Assembly: GCF_002262875.1 (NCBI RefSeq)
Contig: NZ_NKYE01000024.1
Span: 1-47,985 of the forward strand
Length of the DNA: 47,985 nucleotides
Source of the DNA: Amycolatopsis antarctica
Lineage (GTDB): Bacteria > Actinomycetota > Actinomycetes > Mycobacteriales > Pseudonocardiaceae
Reading direction: 5' to 3'
Of the stretch, positions 33,720-41,708 are shown piece after piece. The notes under the pieces are model-generated. The model was not told the origin of the DNA and did not search any database. It was given only the letters and a program-made list of their open reading frames with translations. Positions within the stretch are counted from its first letter, which is position 1. Every line of letters begins with the position of its first letter. A program made the position numbers and the translations under genes.

Positions 33720-34013
33720 TCAGGCCGCGGGCAGTTTCCCGCGACGCTGGATCACCCCTCGGCGCTCGACCTCGTCCAGACCACCCCACACCCCGAACGG
33801 CTCCTCGGCGGTCAGGGCGTGGTGCCTGCACTGCACGATCACCGGACAGCTCTGGCAGATCTGCTTCGCCCGCGCGACGCGGTCCGCCCGCGCGAATCCG
33901 CGCTCCCCGTCCGGATGAAAGAACACCGCGCTGTCGAGATTCCGGCAGTTGCCGTTCCGCTGCCATTCCCAGGTCTCCGCCACCGGAGTGGGGAGACGAG
34001 AAGTATCCGCCAC
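33720..34013 (-). CDS. WhiB-family iron-sulfur regulator (WhiB3-like)
   Basis: Protein of 97 residues, paralogous to the WhiB at 25947: the same W-x-W-Q opening, Cys23, Cys53, Cys56 and Cys62 at identical positions, FFHPDGERGFARADR, and the EPFGVWGGL turn. The basic tail is shorter (QRRGKLPAA). GTG start with GGAGG eight bases upstream gives equal spacing to the paralogue. Convergent with sigD across 41 bases, where CCGGCGG and CCGCCGG could form a weak terminator. Confidence 0.92.
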   Translation of the reverse strand: MADTSRLPTPVAETWEWQRNGNCRNLDSAVFFHPDGERGFARADRVARAKQICQSCPVIVQCRHHALTAEEPFGVWGGLDEVERRGVIQRRGKLPAA

Positions 34014-34175
34014 GCTGATCACCTCCGCGTTCGATCGCCACCTGCGGCCTGCATACCCCCATTCGGCGGCTGCCACACCTGTCTGCCCCGGTATTCAGCG
34101 GATTGACAAAAAACCCGGAGTCGCGGGAACCGCCCACCCTGTGATACTCACGAGTAACAACCGGAAGGGGCCACC

Positions 34176-35372
34176 ATGGCTGACGGATCCGCCGACCGGC
34201 AGGCGAGCGGGCGCGAGTACGACGTGGTGCTGTTCGGTGCCACCGGCTTCACCGGCGAGCTGACCGCCCGCTACCTCGCCCGGCACGCCCCGGCGACAGC
34301 GCGGATCGCGCTGGCGGGCCGCAACCGGGCGAAACTGGAGACCCTGCGGGCCGGCCTCGCCGAGACCAACCCCGGGTGGTCCGACCTTCCACTGCTGCAC
34401 GCCGACGTGGGCGACGCCGCGTCCCTGCGCGCCGTCGCGGCCTCCACGCAGGTCGTGATCACCACGGTCGGGCCGTACCTGCTGCACGGGGAGCCGCTGG
34501 TGGCCGCCTGCGCCGAGACCGGCACCGACTACGTAGACCTCAGCGGTGAGCCCGAGTTCGTCGACGACATGTACCTGCGCCACCACGCCCGCGCCGTCGA
34601 GACCGGGGCACGCATCGTGCACGCCTGCGGCTTCGACTCGATCCCCTACGACCTCGGCGTCCTCTACACCGTCGCGCGGCTGCCGGACGACGTTCCCGTC
34701 GACATCACCGGCGCCATCCGGGCGAGCGCGACCTTCTCCGGCGGTACCTTCCAGTCCGCGCTCGGCGCGTTCTCCCGGCTGCGCAGCATGCAGCGGACCG
34801 CCGCCGCGCGCAGGAAGGCGGATCCTCGCCCGGCGGGCCGTACCGTGCGCACACCCACCGGACGCCCGCACCGGGACGCCGGCACCGGCCGCTGGCTCGT
34901 CCCGCTGCCGACCCTGGACCCGCAGATCGTCGGCCGTTCGGCCGCCGCGCTGCCCGTCTACGGCCCGGACTTCACCTACCGCCACTACGCCGACGTCAAG
35001 CGCCTGCCGACGATCGTCGCGGCCGGGGCGGGCATGGCGGTACTGTTCGCCGCCGCGCAGATCCCGCCCGCCCGCAAGGCGCTCGGCTCGCTGCGCAAGA
35101 ACGGCGACGGACCGAGCGCGCGGCAGCGCGCGAAGTCGTGGTTCTCCCTGCGGCTGGTCGGCACGGCCGGTGGCGAGCGCGTCGTCACCGAGGTCTCCGG
35201 CGGCGATCCGGGATACGACGAGACGGCGAAGATGCTCGGGGAATCCGCGCTGTGCCTGGCTTTCGACGATCTGCCGGCCACTTCGGGCCAGCTCACGCCC
35301 GCCGTCGCCATGGGCGAGCCACTGGTGGAACGCCTCGTCAGGGCGGGCATCACCTTCCGGGTGATCGGCTAG
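34176..35372 (+). CDS. Saccharopine dehydrogenase-like / trans-acting enoyl reductase family protein
   Basis: Protein of 398 residues beginning, after a polar leader, with YDVVLFGATGFTGELTARYL, a Rossmann nucleotide site. TVGPYLLHGEPLVAACAETG and DYVDLSGEPEFV, then HACGFDSIPYDLG, are the family markers. Mycobacterial relatives (Rv2953 type) act as trans enoyl reductases in phthiocerol or glycolipid synthesis; others have no known role. No polyketide synthase is nearby, so a lipid or membrane role is only inference. ATG with GGAAGGGG site. The upstream gap contains TTGACA at 34103 but no matching -10. Confidence 0.85.
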   Translation: MADGSADRQASGREYDVVLFGATGFTGELTARYLARHAPATARIALAGRNRAKLETLRAGLAETNPGWSDLPLLHADVGDAASLRAVAASTQVVITTVGPYLLHGEPLVAACAETGTDYVDLSGEPEFVDDMYLRHHARAVETGARIVHACGFDSIPYDLGVLYTVARLPDDVPVDITGAIRASATFSGGTFQSALGAFSRLRSMQRTAAARRKADPRPAGRTVRTPTGRPHRDAGTGRWLVPLPTLDPQIVGRSAAALPVYGPDFTYRHYADVKRLPTIVAAGAGMAVLFAAAQIPPARKALGSLRKNGDGPSARQRAKSWFSLRLVGTAGGERVVTEVSGGDPGYDETAKMLGESALCLAFDDLPATSGQLTPAVAMGEPLVERLVRAGITFRVIG

Positions 35373-35430
35373 GGCCGCACGGCGACCCGTCGCCGGAGAA
35401 TTCGCTGGACCACGGCGGCAGGATGAACCG

Positions 35431-35997
35431 GTGACGAACACCGGATCCGCCGCCGGGCACACCGAGATCAGCCCGGTGCCCGTCGGCTCGCCGACCGCGC
35501 ACGCCATCCTGAGCCGCTACCTCGCCGAGATCGTCGGCCGCTACCACCGCCGTCCGGCGACCGCGGAGGAGGTCGCGGAGGGGGTCGCGGAGCAGTTCAC
35601 CACCGATCCGAGCGACGACCTGACCGGCCCGCGCGGGACGTTCCTCGTCGCCTGGCTGGACGGGCGGCCGGTGGGCTGCGTCGGCGTGCGCCTGGTTCCC
35701 GGCGAGCAGGCGGAGGTCAAGCGGATGTTCGTCGCCCCGGAGGCCAGGCGCACCGGGATGGGCGCTGCCCTGCTGGCCGCCGCGGAGCGGGCCGCGGGCG
35801 ATCTCGGTGCGCGGGCCGTCCGGCTGGACACCCGAACGGACCTGGTGGAGGCCAGGGCGTTCTACGCCCGGCACGGTTACCTGGAGACCGAGCCGTACTC
35901 CGCGGAGATCTACGCCGATCACTTCTTCCGCAAAGAGCTACCGGTAACCGGCGACCTCCCGGGTTGCGCCGGGAGCCGGGTCGATGTCGGACCGTGA
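35431..35997 (+). CDS. GNAT-family N-acetyltransferase
   Basis: Protein of 188 residues. The acetyl-CoA site is EVKRMFVAPEARRTGMGAAL (R/Q-x-x-G-x-G/A type) near residue 105, followed by RLDTRTDLVEARAFYARHGY, a typical GNAT C-terminal half. The acceptor substrate is unknown. GTG start with AGGA six bases upstream. Its C-terminal ~20 residues beyond the fold (VTGDLPGCAGSRVDVGP) are unusual. It is 58 bases after the enoyl-reductase-like gene and may be co-transcribed. Confidence 0.87.
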   Translation: MTNTGSAAGHTEISPVPVGSPTAHAILSRYLAEIVGRYHRRPATAEEVAEGVAEQFTTDPSDDLTGPRGTFLVAWLDGRPVGCVGVRLVPGEQAEVKRMFVAPEARRTGMGAALLAAAERAAGDLGARAVRLDTRTDLVEARAFYARHGYLETEPYSAEIYADHFFRKELPVTGDLPGCAGSRVDVGP

Positions 35998-36134
35998 CCG
36001 GCCGGTGATCTCGGCGTTCACCCACTGGGGCGAGTCGTCGGCCTTCTCCGAGGGGCACGTATCTTGACGCGCGATAGATGGTTTCAGTCCGATCCGGACT
36101 CGGTCCATCGCCACCGGACGGGGAGGGTTACGTC

Positions 36135-37973
36135 TTGACGCAGGAACACCCGTGGCCTGAGTCGCACGCGGAGCAGACCGACGTGCTTCCCGTCGTCCAC
36201 GCACGCCGCCAGATGCCGGCCGATGCCCAGCAGCCGCCCGCCCCGGGCGGGGGCGAGCAGGCAGAGGGCAAGGGAAAACGATCCGGTGCGCGCAAGGCAG
36301 GCATCATCGCCGGTGCCGCGGTCGGCGTTCTCGCGCTGCTCTACGGCATCGATCTGCTGGTCAGCCAGGGCAGCGTGCCGCGCGGGGTCACCGTCGCCGG
36401 CATCGACCTCGGCGGGGAGGACCGCGACGCCGCCGAGCAGCGGCTGCGCGACGAGATCGAGCCGAGGCTCACCCAGCCGGTGCAGGTGCGAGCGGGTGCC
36501 GTCGAGCAGACCCTCGACCCGCGCAGCGCTGGCCTGAGCCTCGACTGGTCCGGCACCCTCGACCAGGCGGGCGACCAGCCGCTGAGCCCGTTCACCAGGA
36601 TCAGCTCGTTCTTCACCCACCGCGAGGTGGGCGTGGTGACCGAGGCGGAGCCGAACCAGCTCAAGACGGCCATGGGCGAACTGCGCGGCCAGCTCGAACG
36701 CGACCCGGTCGAGGGTGGCATCCGGTTCGAGGAGGCCACCCCGATCCCCGTCGACCCGGTGCAGGGCCAGAAGCTCGACGTCGAGGCCGCCACCCAGACC
36801 GTGCTGGACCACTGGGCGTCCGGCTCGCTGAACCTGCCGGTGAACATCACGCCGGTGAAGACCACGCCCGAGGGCGTGCGGGCCGCGTTCGACGAGGTCG
36901 CCGTGCCCGCCGTCGCCGCCCCGGTGCTGGTCAAGGGTGAGGGCAAGGACGTCCAGTTCGAGCCCGCGGAGATCGGCCGCTCGCTGGTCTTCGAGCCGGG
37001 CGAGAACGGGGCCCTCAACTCCCGGGTGGACAACGCCAAGGTGATCGAGGCGCTGGGCCCCAAGCTCAAGGAGACCGAGATCGAGGGCAAAGACGCCGAG
37101 ATCGTCTTCACCGGCGGCAGCCCGACCGTGCAGCCCTCCGAGGACGGCAAGGCCGTCAAGTGGGACCCCAGCCTGGCCCCGCTGATGGACGTGCTCAAGC
37201 GTCCCGACGCACGCGAGATCGTGGCCCAGTACGAGATGAAGCCGGCGAAGGTGACCACCGACGCGGCGAACCAGCTCGGCATCAAGGAAGTCATCGGGGA
37301 GTTCACCACCAAGGGCTTCGCCGCCGACTCCGGCACCAACATCCGCGTGGTGGCGGAGAAGGTCGACGGGGCGATCGTGAAACCCGGCGACACGTTCAGC
37401 CTGAACGGTTTCACCGGCCCGCGCGGCACCGCTCAGGGGTACGTCGAGGCTGGCGTCATCTCCGACGGCGCACCCGGCCGCGAGGTCGGCGGCGGCATCT
37501 CGCAGTTCGCCACCACGCTCTACAACGCCTCGTACTTCGCCGCCATGAAGGACGCCGGGCACAAGGAGCACAGCTACTACATCAGCCGTTACCCGGCGGC
37601 CCGTGAGGCGACCGTCTTCCAGGACGGCGGCGGCAACAGCGTCATCGACCTGAAGTTCGCCAACGACAGTGAGACCGGTGTGGCCATCCAGACGATCTGG
37701 TCACCGTCGAGCATCACGGTCAAGCTGTGGGGCACCAAGCGCTACGAGGTGGAGTCCGTACCGGGCGGGCAGACCGCACAGACCCCGCCGCAGGAGAAGG
37801 ACGGCCCGGCGGAGAACTGCAAGCCGAGCGAGGGCTCCCCCGGCTTCACGACCAGCGACACCCGGGTACTGCGGGACGCGAAGTCCGGTGCCGAGGTGCG
37901 CCGCGAGCCGCGGACGGTGAAGTACAACCCGCAGCCCAAGATCCGCTGCCCGGAGCCGGCCGCCACCCCGTGA
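36135..37973 (+). CDS. VanW-family protein with peptidoglycan-binding-like domains
   Basis: Protein of 612 residues. A cytoplasmic polar N-terminus of about 52 residues precedes one transmembrane helix (AGIIAGAAVGVLALLYGIDL, about 56-76), so the bulk lies outside. Two repeats of the putative peptidoglycan-binding domain found in VanW proteins follow (about 80-390), then a VanW domain (about 395-530; KPGDTFSLNGFTGPRGTAQG, GGGISQFATTLYNASYFAAM, HSYYISRYPAAREATVF). Function probably in the cell envelope; VanW is not itself a resistance determinant. I chose the TTG at 36135 because GGGGAGG stands eight bases upstream; an in-frame ATG at 36078 lacks a ribosome site. Confidence 0.87.
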   Translation: MTQEHPWPESHAEQTDVLPVVHARRQMPADAQQPPAPGGGEQAEGKGKRSGARKAGIIAGAAVGVLALLYGIDLLVSQGSVPRGVTVAGIDLGGEDRDAAEQRLRDEIEPRLTQPVQVRAGAVEQTLDPRSAGLSLDWSGTLDQAGDQPLSPFTRISSFFTHREVGVVTEAEPNQLKTAMGELRGQLERDPVEGGIRFEEATPIPVDPVQGQKLDVEAATQTVLDHWASGSLNLPVNITPVKTTPEGVRAAFDEVAVPAVAAPVLVKGEGKDVQFEPAEIGRSLVFEPGENGALNSRVDNAKVIEALGPKLKETEIEGKDAEIVFTGGSPTVQPSEDGKAVKWDPSLAPLMDVLKRPDAREIVAQYEMKPAKVTTDAANQLGIKEVIGEFTTKGFAADSGTNIRVVAEKVDGAIVKPGDTFSLNGFTGPRGTAQGYVEAGVISDGAPGREVGGGISQFATTLYNASYFAAMKDAGHKEHSYYISRYPAAREATVFQDGGGNSVIDLKFANDSETGVAIQTIWSPSSITVKLWGTKRYEVESVPGGQTAQTPPQEKDGPAENCKPSEGSPGFTTSDTRVLRDAKSGAEVRREPRTVKYNPQPKIRCPEPAATP

Positions 37974-38017
37974 CGCCGCTCGTGCGGGGGCCGGTCCGCG
38001 GTCCCCTCACGAGGCGG
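37974..38017. terminator. Bidirectional terminator overlapping the tetR stop
   Basis: Between convergent genes, CTCGTG (37979-37984) with GGGG pairs with CCCC and CACGAG (38008-38013), and flanking CGCC/GGCG extend the stem, with a loop of about 13 bases. Its right arm contains the stop codon of the TetR gene. Confidence 0.5.
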
Positions 38018-38693
38018 TGAGTTCGGCCAGTCTGCAGGCGGCGCCGTCGAGGCAGCGGGCGATCGCGTACTCGTAGAGCCGGGCGTAGTGGGTGGACGCC
38101 CGTTCGGGGTCGCGCAGGAGCTCGTGTGCGCCAGGGTCCGGCCCCTCCGCGGGCCGCACGCAGCCCGCGGCGCGCACCCGCTGCTCCAGCCCGCGCAGCC
38201 GATCGCGTTCCATGGCGACGTACTGGCAGCCGCTGCTGAGCAGCATGTTGTAGACGAGCACGCTCTCCTGTCCGAAGCCGGCACCCCGCAGCACCCGTAC
38301 GCCGGTGTCGATCATCCGCACGGCCGAACCGTCCGCCGGGCCGAACAGCGCGAGCCTGCCGGCGACGCCGGGGTAGCCGAGCAGTACCTCCCGCAGCCTG
38401 GCCAGCAGCAGTTCGAACCATTCCCGCCAGCCCAGTTCGGGAGGCGGCTCGCTGACCATCCGCAGCACCCGGTCGGTCACCGCCGCGATCACCGCGTCCC
38501 GGTCGCCGACGTGGTGGTAGATCACCGCCGGGTAGGCGTGCACCTCGGCGGCGAGCTGACGGACGCTCCAGTTGTCCAGTCCGCGTTCCGCGGTGAGCAG
38601 GGTGGCCGCGGCGATGATCCGGTCCCTGGTCAGCGCCGGCAGCCCGGCCGCGCCGCGCGAGTGCGGGGCGGGGCCGGAGCCGGAGGGGGTCAT
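38007..38693 (-). CDS. TetR-family transcriptional regulator
   Basis: Protein of 228 residues. The N-terminal helix-turn-helix is TRDRIIAAATLLTAERGLDN, WSVRQLAAEVHAYPAVIYHH; the C-terminal ligand domain has TetR-C-like features and contains three cysteines. It lies 60 bases after the thiolase gene in the same direction, but that gap holds its own likely promoter and operator (TATACC within CTTCG-N6-CGAAG), so it may be autoregulated and control the neighbouring catabolic operon (inference). No clear ribosome site precedes the ATG. Confidence 0.88.
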   Translation of the reverse strand: MTPSGSGPAPHSRGAAGLPALTRDRIIAAATLLTAERGLDNWSVRQLAAEVHAYPAVIYHHVGDRDAVIAAVTDRVLRMVSEPPPELGWREWFELLLARLREVLLGYPGVAGRLALFGPADGSAVRMIDTGVRVLRGAGFGQESVLVYNMLLSSGCQYVAMERDRLRGLEQRVRAAGCVRPAEGPDPGAHELLRDPERASTHYARLYEYAIARCLDGAACRLAELTAS

Positions 38694-38718
38694 GGAACGG
38701 ACACTAGCGCCCAGGACG

Positions 38719-38734
38719 CTTCGGGTATACGAAG
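38719..38734. promoter_or_regulatory. Candidate TetR operator
   Basis: CTTCG-GGTATA-CGAAG is an inverted repeat 26 bases upstream of the tetR ATG. On the minus strand it contains TATACC, a possible -10 element, so bound repressor would block transcription. Confidence 0.42.
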
Positions 38735-38753
38735 ATAGCCCGATCCAGCCAGG

Positions 38754-39980
38754 TCATGCGCCTCCGGTGCCGACGACCAGCGCGACGGTGGTGGTGAACG
38801 AGCCACCGACGTTGAGGGTCAGCGCCGTCCGCGCGCCGTCGACCTGGATGGGCCCGGCGGTACCGGACACCTGACGGGCGGCGTCGCGCAGCATCCGCAC
38901 GCCGGTGGCGCCGACCGGGTGGCCGAGCCCGAGCAGCCCGCCGCCGGGGTTCACCGGCAGCACGCCGTCCGGGCCGATGTCGCCGCTCTCGATCACCCGG
39001 CCGCCACCGCCCGGCGGGGCGAGCCCGAGGTGTTCCAGCGCGACCAGCGCGGTGATGGTGAAGCAGTCGTGCAACTCCACCAGGTCGAGAGCGTCCGGGC
39101 CGGGAATGCCCGCACGCCGGTAGGCGTCAGTGACGGTGCCGCGGAGCTGGGGAAACAGGTAGCCGTCCGGTTCGGCCCGATCGAGTTTGCCGGCCAGCGG
39201 CAGGGTCGCGGTGCGGTGACCGAAGCCGGTCACCGCGGGCACGTCGTCGAGTGTCCTGCCGTGACGGGCGGCCCATTCGGCGGCGAAGCGCGGCGAGGCG
39301 AGCACGACCGCGGCGGCACCGTCGGTGATCCGGCCGCAGTCGGTCCGGCGCAGGCTGCCCTCCACCGGCGGGTTGTGCTCGTCCTCGGTGCCGAACGATC
39401 CGGCCGGGAAGGTCCAGTCCCTGGCCTGTGCCAGTGGATTCCGGGACGCCGAGGCGAACGCGAGTTCGGCGAAGGCACCGAGGTGCGCGTGGTCGAGGCC
39501 GTACCTGCCGTCGTACGCCTCGGCGATCTCGGCGAACAGCGCGGGCCAGGGGAACCGCGCGGACAGTGCCTCGTGCCCGGCCCAGGCGGCCGTGCCGAGG
39601 TGCTCGGCCGCGGTCCGGGCGTCGACATTGCGCATCACCTCGACGCCGACGACGAGCGCGAGGTCGTACCGGCCCGCGGCGAGGTCGGCGCAGGCGGCGA
39701 GCACGGCCGTGCTGCCGGAGGCGCAGGCGGCTTCGTGCCGGGTGCTCGGCACCCCGTCCAGTCCGGGCACCGCCGTCACCAGCAGACCGCCGAGCTGGGC
39801 CTGCCCGGCGAACAGCTCCCCGGCGAGGTTGCCGACGTGGGCGACCTCGATCCGCTCGGCGGGAACGCGGGCGTCCTCCAGCGCGTCCGGCACGACCTCG
39901 GCGAGCAGGTCGAGCAGGCCGCCGCCCTCCTTGGCGAGGTTGCGGGCGAAGTCGGTCTGCGCGCCACCGAGGACGTACAC
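38754..39980 (-). CDS. Thiolase-family protein (acetyl-CoA acetyltransferase / SCP-x type)
   Basis: Protein of 408 residues. The nucleophilic Cys lies in EAACASGSTAVLAA (near 87), with ELHDCFTITALVAL and the GLLGLGHPVGATGVRML histidine loop near 350. The C-terminal Cys-x-Gly of classical degradative thiolases is replaced by LNVGGSFTTT, as in SCP-x-like thiolases, so it may cleave a special acyl-CoA or act in another Claisen step. GTG start four bases after the acyl-CoA synthetase stop. Third gene of the carotenoid-oxygenase operon. Confidence 0.86.
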   Translation of the reverse strand: MYVLGGAQTDFARNLAKEGGGLLDLLAEVVPDALEDARVPAERIEVAHVGNLAGELFAGQAQLGGLLVTAVPGLDGVPSTRHEAACASGSTAVLAACADLAAGRYDLALVVGVEVMRNVDARTAAEHLGTAAWAGHEALSARFPWPALFAEIAEAYDGRYGLDHAHLGAFAELAFASASRNPLAQARDWTFPAGSFGTEDEHNPPVEGSLRRTDCGRITDGAAAVVLASPRFAAEWAARHGRTLDDVPAVTGFGHRTATLPLAGKLDRAEPDGYLFPQLRGTVTDAYRRAGIPGPDALDLVELHDCFTITALVALEHLGLAPPGGGGRVIESGDIGPDGVLPVNPGGGLLGLGHPVGATGVRMLRDAARQVSGTAGPIQVDGARTALTLNVGGSFTTTVALVVGTGGA

Positions 39981-39983
39981 GTG

Positions 39984-41708
39984 CTACCGCCCGAGTGGGA
40001 CGGGTGCCGCGAAGCGGTCCCGCAGTTCGCGTTTGAGCACCTTGCCGACGGCGTTGCGCGGCAGGGAATCCACCAGCTCGAGGCGTTCGGGCAGCTTGAA
40101 CGAGGCGAGCCCCCGTTCGCGCAGGGCGCCGAGCAGGGTGTCCAGGCCGGGCGGGTCCGCCGGGTCCGCGGGCACCACCACGGCGCAGACCCGCTCACCG
40201 AGCACGGCGTCGGCGACTCCGACCACCGCGACCTCGGCCACCCCGGAGTGCGCGGCGAGCAGGTCCTCCAGTTCGGCGGGTGAGATGTTCGCACCGCCGC
40301 GGATGATCAGGTCCTTCGCGCGGTCGAGGTAACGCAGGAACCGGCCGTCCTCGCCGTCGATCGCGAACACGTCGCCGGTGCGGTAGTGCCCGTCGTCGTC
40401 GAACACGGCCCGGTCCAGCGGGGCGCCGGTGCCCTCGCCGAGGTAGCCGCCGAACACCGTGGGCCCGGCGACGCGCAACTCGCCCGGGATGCCGGGGGCG
40501 GTGATCCGCTCGCCGGTGCTGAGGTCGTGCAGCCGGACCGATACCCGCTCGGCGATCGGGGTGGACCAGACGGCCGGGCCGGAGAAGTTCGGGAAGTAGG
40601 TCGCCCGCTGACCGGGATCGGGGATGTCGCGAGGATCGGACAGCAGGGCGATCCCCTCGTTGGAGCCGAAGAAGTTGATCACGTCGATGCCGTACCGCTC
40701 GTGCCAGCCGCGAACCATCGGCGTGTTCAGCGGCGAGGACCCGCAGCCGATCGTGCGCAGCGAGGACAAGTCCACAGTGGACAGTATCTCCTCGTTGCGC
40801 AGCAGCATGTTCAGCAGTGCGGGTGGGGCGACGGTGTAGGTGGCCGACTCCTGGGCGATCTGGCCGAGGAAGATGCCGAGGTCGAAGGGCTGATGCGGGA
40901 CGAACACCCCGCCGACCATCAGCCAGGGCAGGAACATGCCGGAGATACCCGCCATGTTGGTCATCGGGAACGGTGAGAGGAGCACGTCCTCCGGCCCGAG
41001 CGCCGCCGCGTGGCAGGTGCCCAGCGCCATCACCAGCCAGTCGCCGTGGCAGCGCGGTACGGCCTTCGGGTCGGTCTCGGTGCCCGAGGTCCAGCAGATC
41101 GTCACGCAGTCGCTCACGTCGGCGGGGTGCGCCGCGAGATGCGCGTCGAGCAACTCCCGGCCAGCCGGGCCGATCGGCTCGTCCGGCCACCGCACCGTGC
41201 CGTCCGGTTCGTGCTGCCCCCGGGACAGCACGAACCGGACGGACGGAACTTCGGCGCCGACTCGCAGCGCCTGCGCGGCGAGCCGGTGCTCGCCGTGTCC
41301 GGTGGTGGTGAGCAGGCAGACCGCGCCCGCCCGCCGGCACATCGGGATCAGTTCGTGCTCGCGATAGGCCACCGGGAAGGGCATCACGATCGCCCCGATC
41401 CTGACGATCGCCAGGAACGCCTGCACCAGTGCCGAGCTGTTCGGAAGCTGCACGGCGACGACCTCGCCCGCACGTACTCCCCTGGCCAGCAGGTCCGCCG
41501 CGAGCGCGTCGACCTGCTCGTCGAGTTCCCGCCAGGTCCAGCGCACCGGGTCCCGGCCGATCAGCGAGGCGGTGTCCGGCGGGTCGGCGAAGGCCTGCCT
41601 GCCGGGCGCCTCCGCGACCCGGGCGCGCAGCAGCCCGTCGACGGTCTCCCCTGACCACCAGCCGCGGTCGAGGTAGTCGCGTGCCCGCTCCGGCGGATGG
41701 CATCTCAT
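39984..41708 (-). CDS. Acyl-CoA synthetase (AMP-forming, ANL superfamily)
   Basis: Enzyme of 574 residues that should activate a carboxylic acid as acyl-AMP and transfer it to CoA. The ATP loop TICWTSGTETDPKAVPRCHG (near 205), the FFGSNEG motif (near 340), YRTGDVFAIDGEDGRFLRYL and the C-terminal lysine PRNAVGKVLKREL are present. The loop has TSGTE where the consensus is TSGTT. ATG overlaps the carotenoid-oxygenase stop. The neighbours suggest that it activates an aromatic or terpenoid acid released after oxidative cleavage (inference). Carries TCCACAGTGGA at 40771-40781. Confidence 0.9.
   Translation of the reverse strand: MRCHPPERARDYLDRGWWSGETVDGLLRARVAEAPGRQAFADPPDTASLIGRDPVRWTWRELDEQVDALAADLLARGVRAGEVVAVQLPNSSALVQAFLAIVRIGAIVMPFPVAYREHELIPMCRRAGAVCLLTTTGHGEHRLAAQALRVGAEVPSVRFVLSRGQHEPDGTVRWPDEPIGPAGRELLDAHLAAHPADVSDCVTICWTSGTETDPKAVPRCHGDWLVMALGTCHAAALGPEDVLLSPFPMTNMAGISGMFLPWLMVGGVFVPHQPFDLGIFLGQIAQESATYTVAPPALLNMLLRNEEILSTVDLSSLRTIGCGSSPLNTPMVRGWHERYGIDVINFFGSNEGIALLSDPRDIPDPGQRATYFPNFSGPAVWSTPIAERVSVRLHDLSTGERITAPGIPGELRVAGPTVFGGYLGEGTGAPLDRAVFDDDGHYRTGDVFAIDGEDGRFLRYLDRAKDLIIRGGANISPAELEDLLAAHSGVAEVAVVGVADAVLGERVCAVVVPADPADPPGLDTLLGALRERGLASFKLPERLELVDSLPRNAVGKVLKRELRDRFAAPVPLGR

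Noticed and set aside
34103..34148. TTGACA plus TGATACT as a promoter for the enoyl-reductase-like gene
   Set aside because: The two elements are more than 30 bases apart, too far for a sigma-70 promoter.
36078..36134. ATG at 36078 as the start of the VanW protein
   Set aside because: No ribosome site, whereas the TTG at 36135 has GGGGAGG eight bases upstream.
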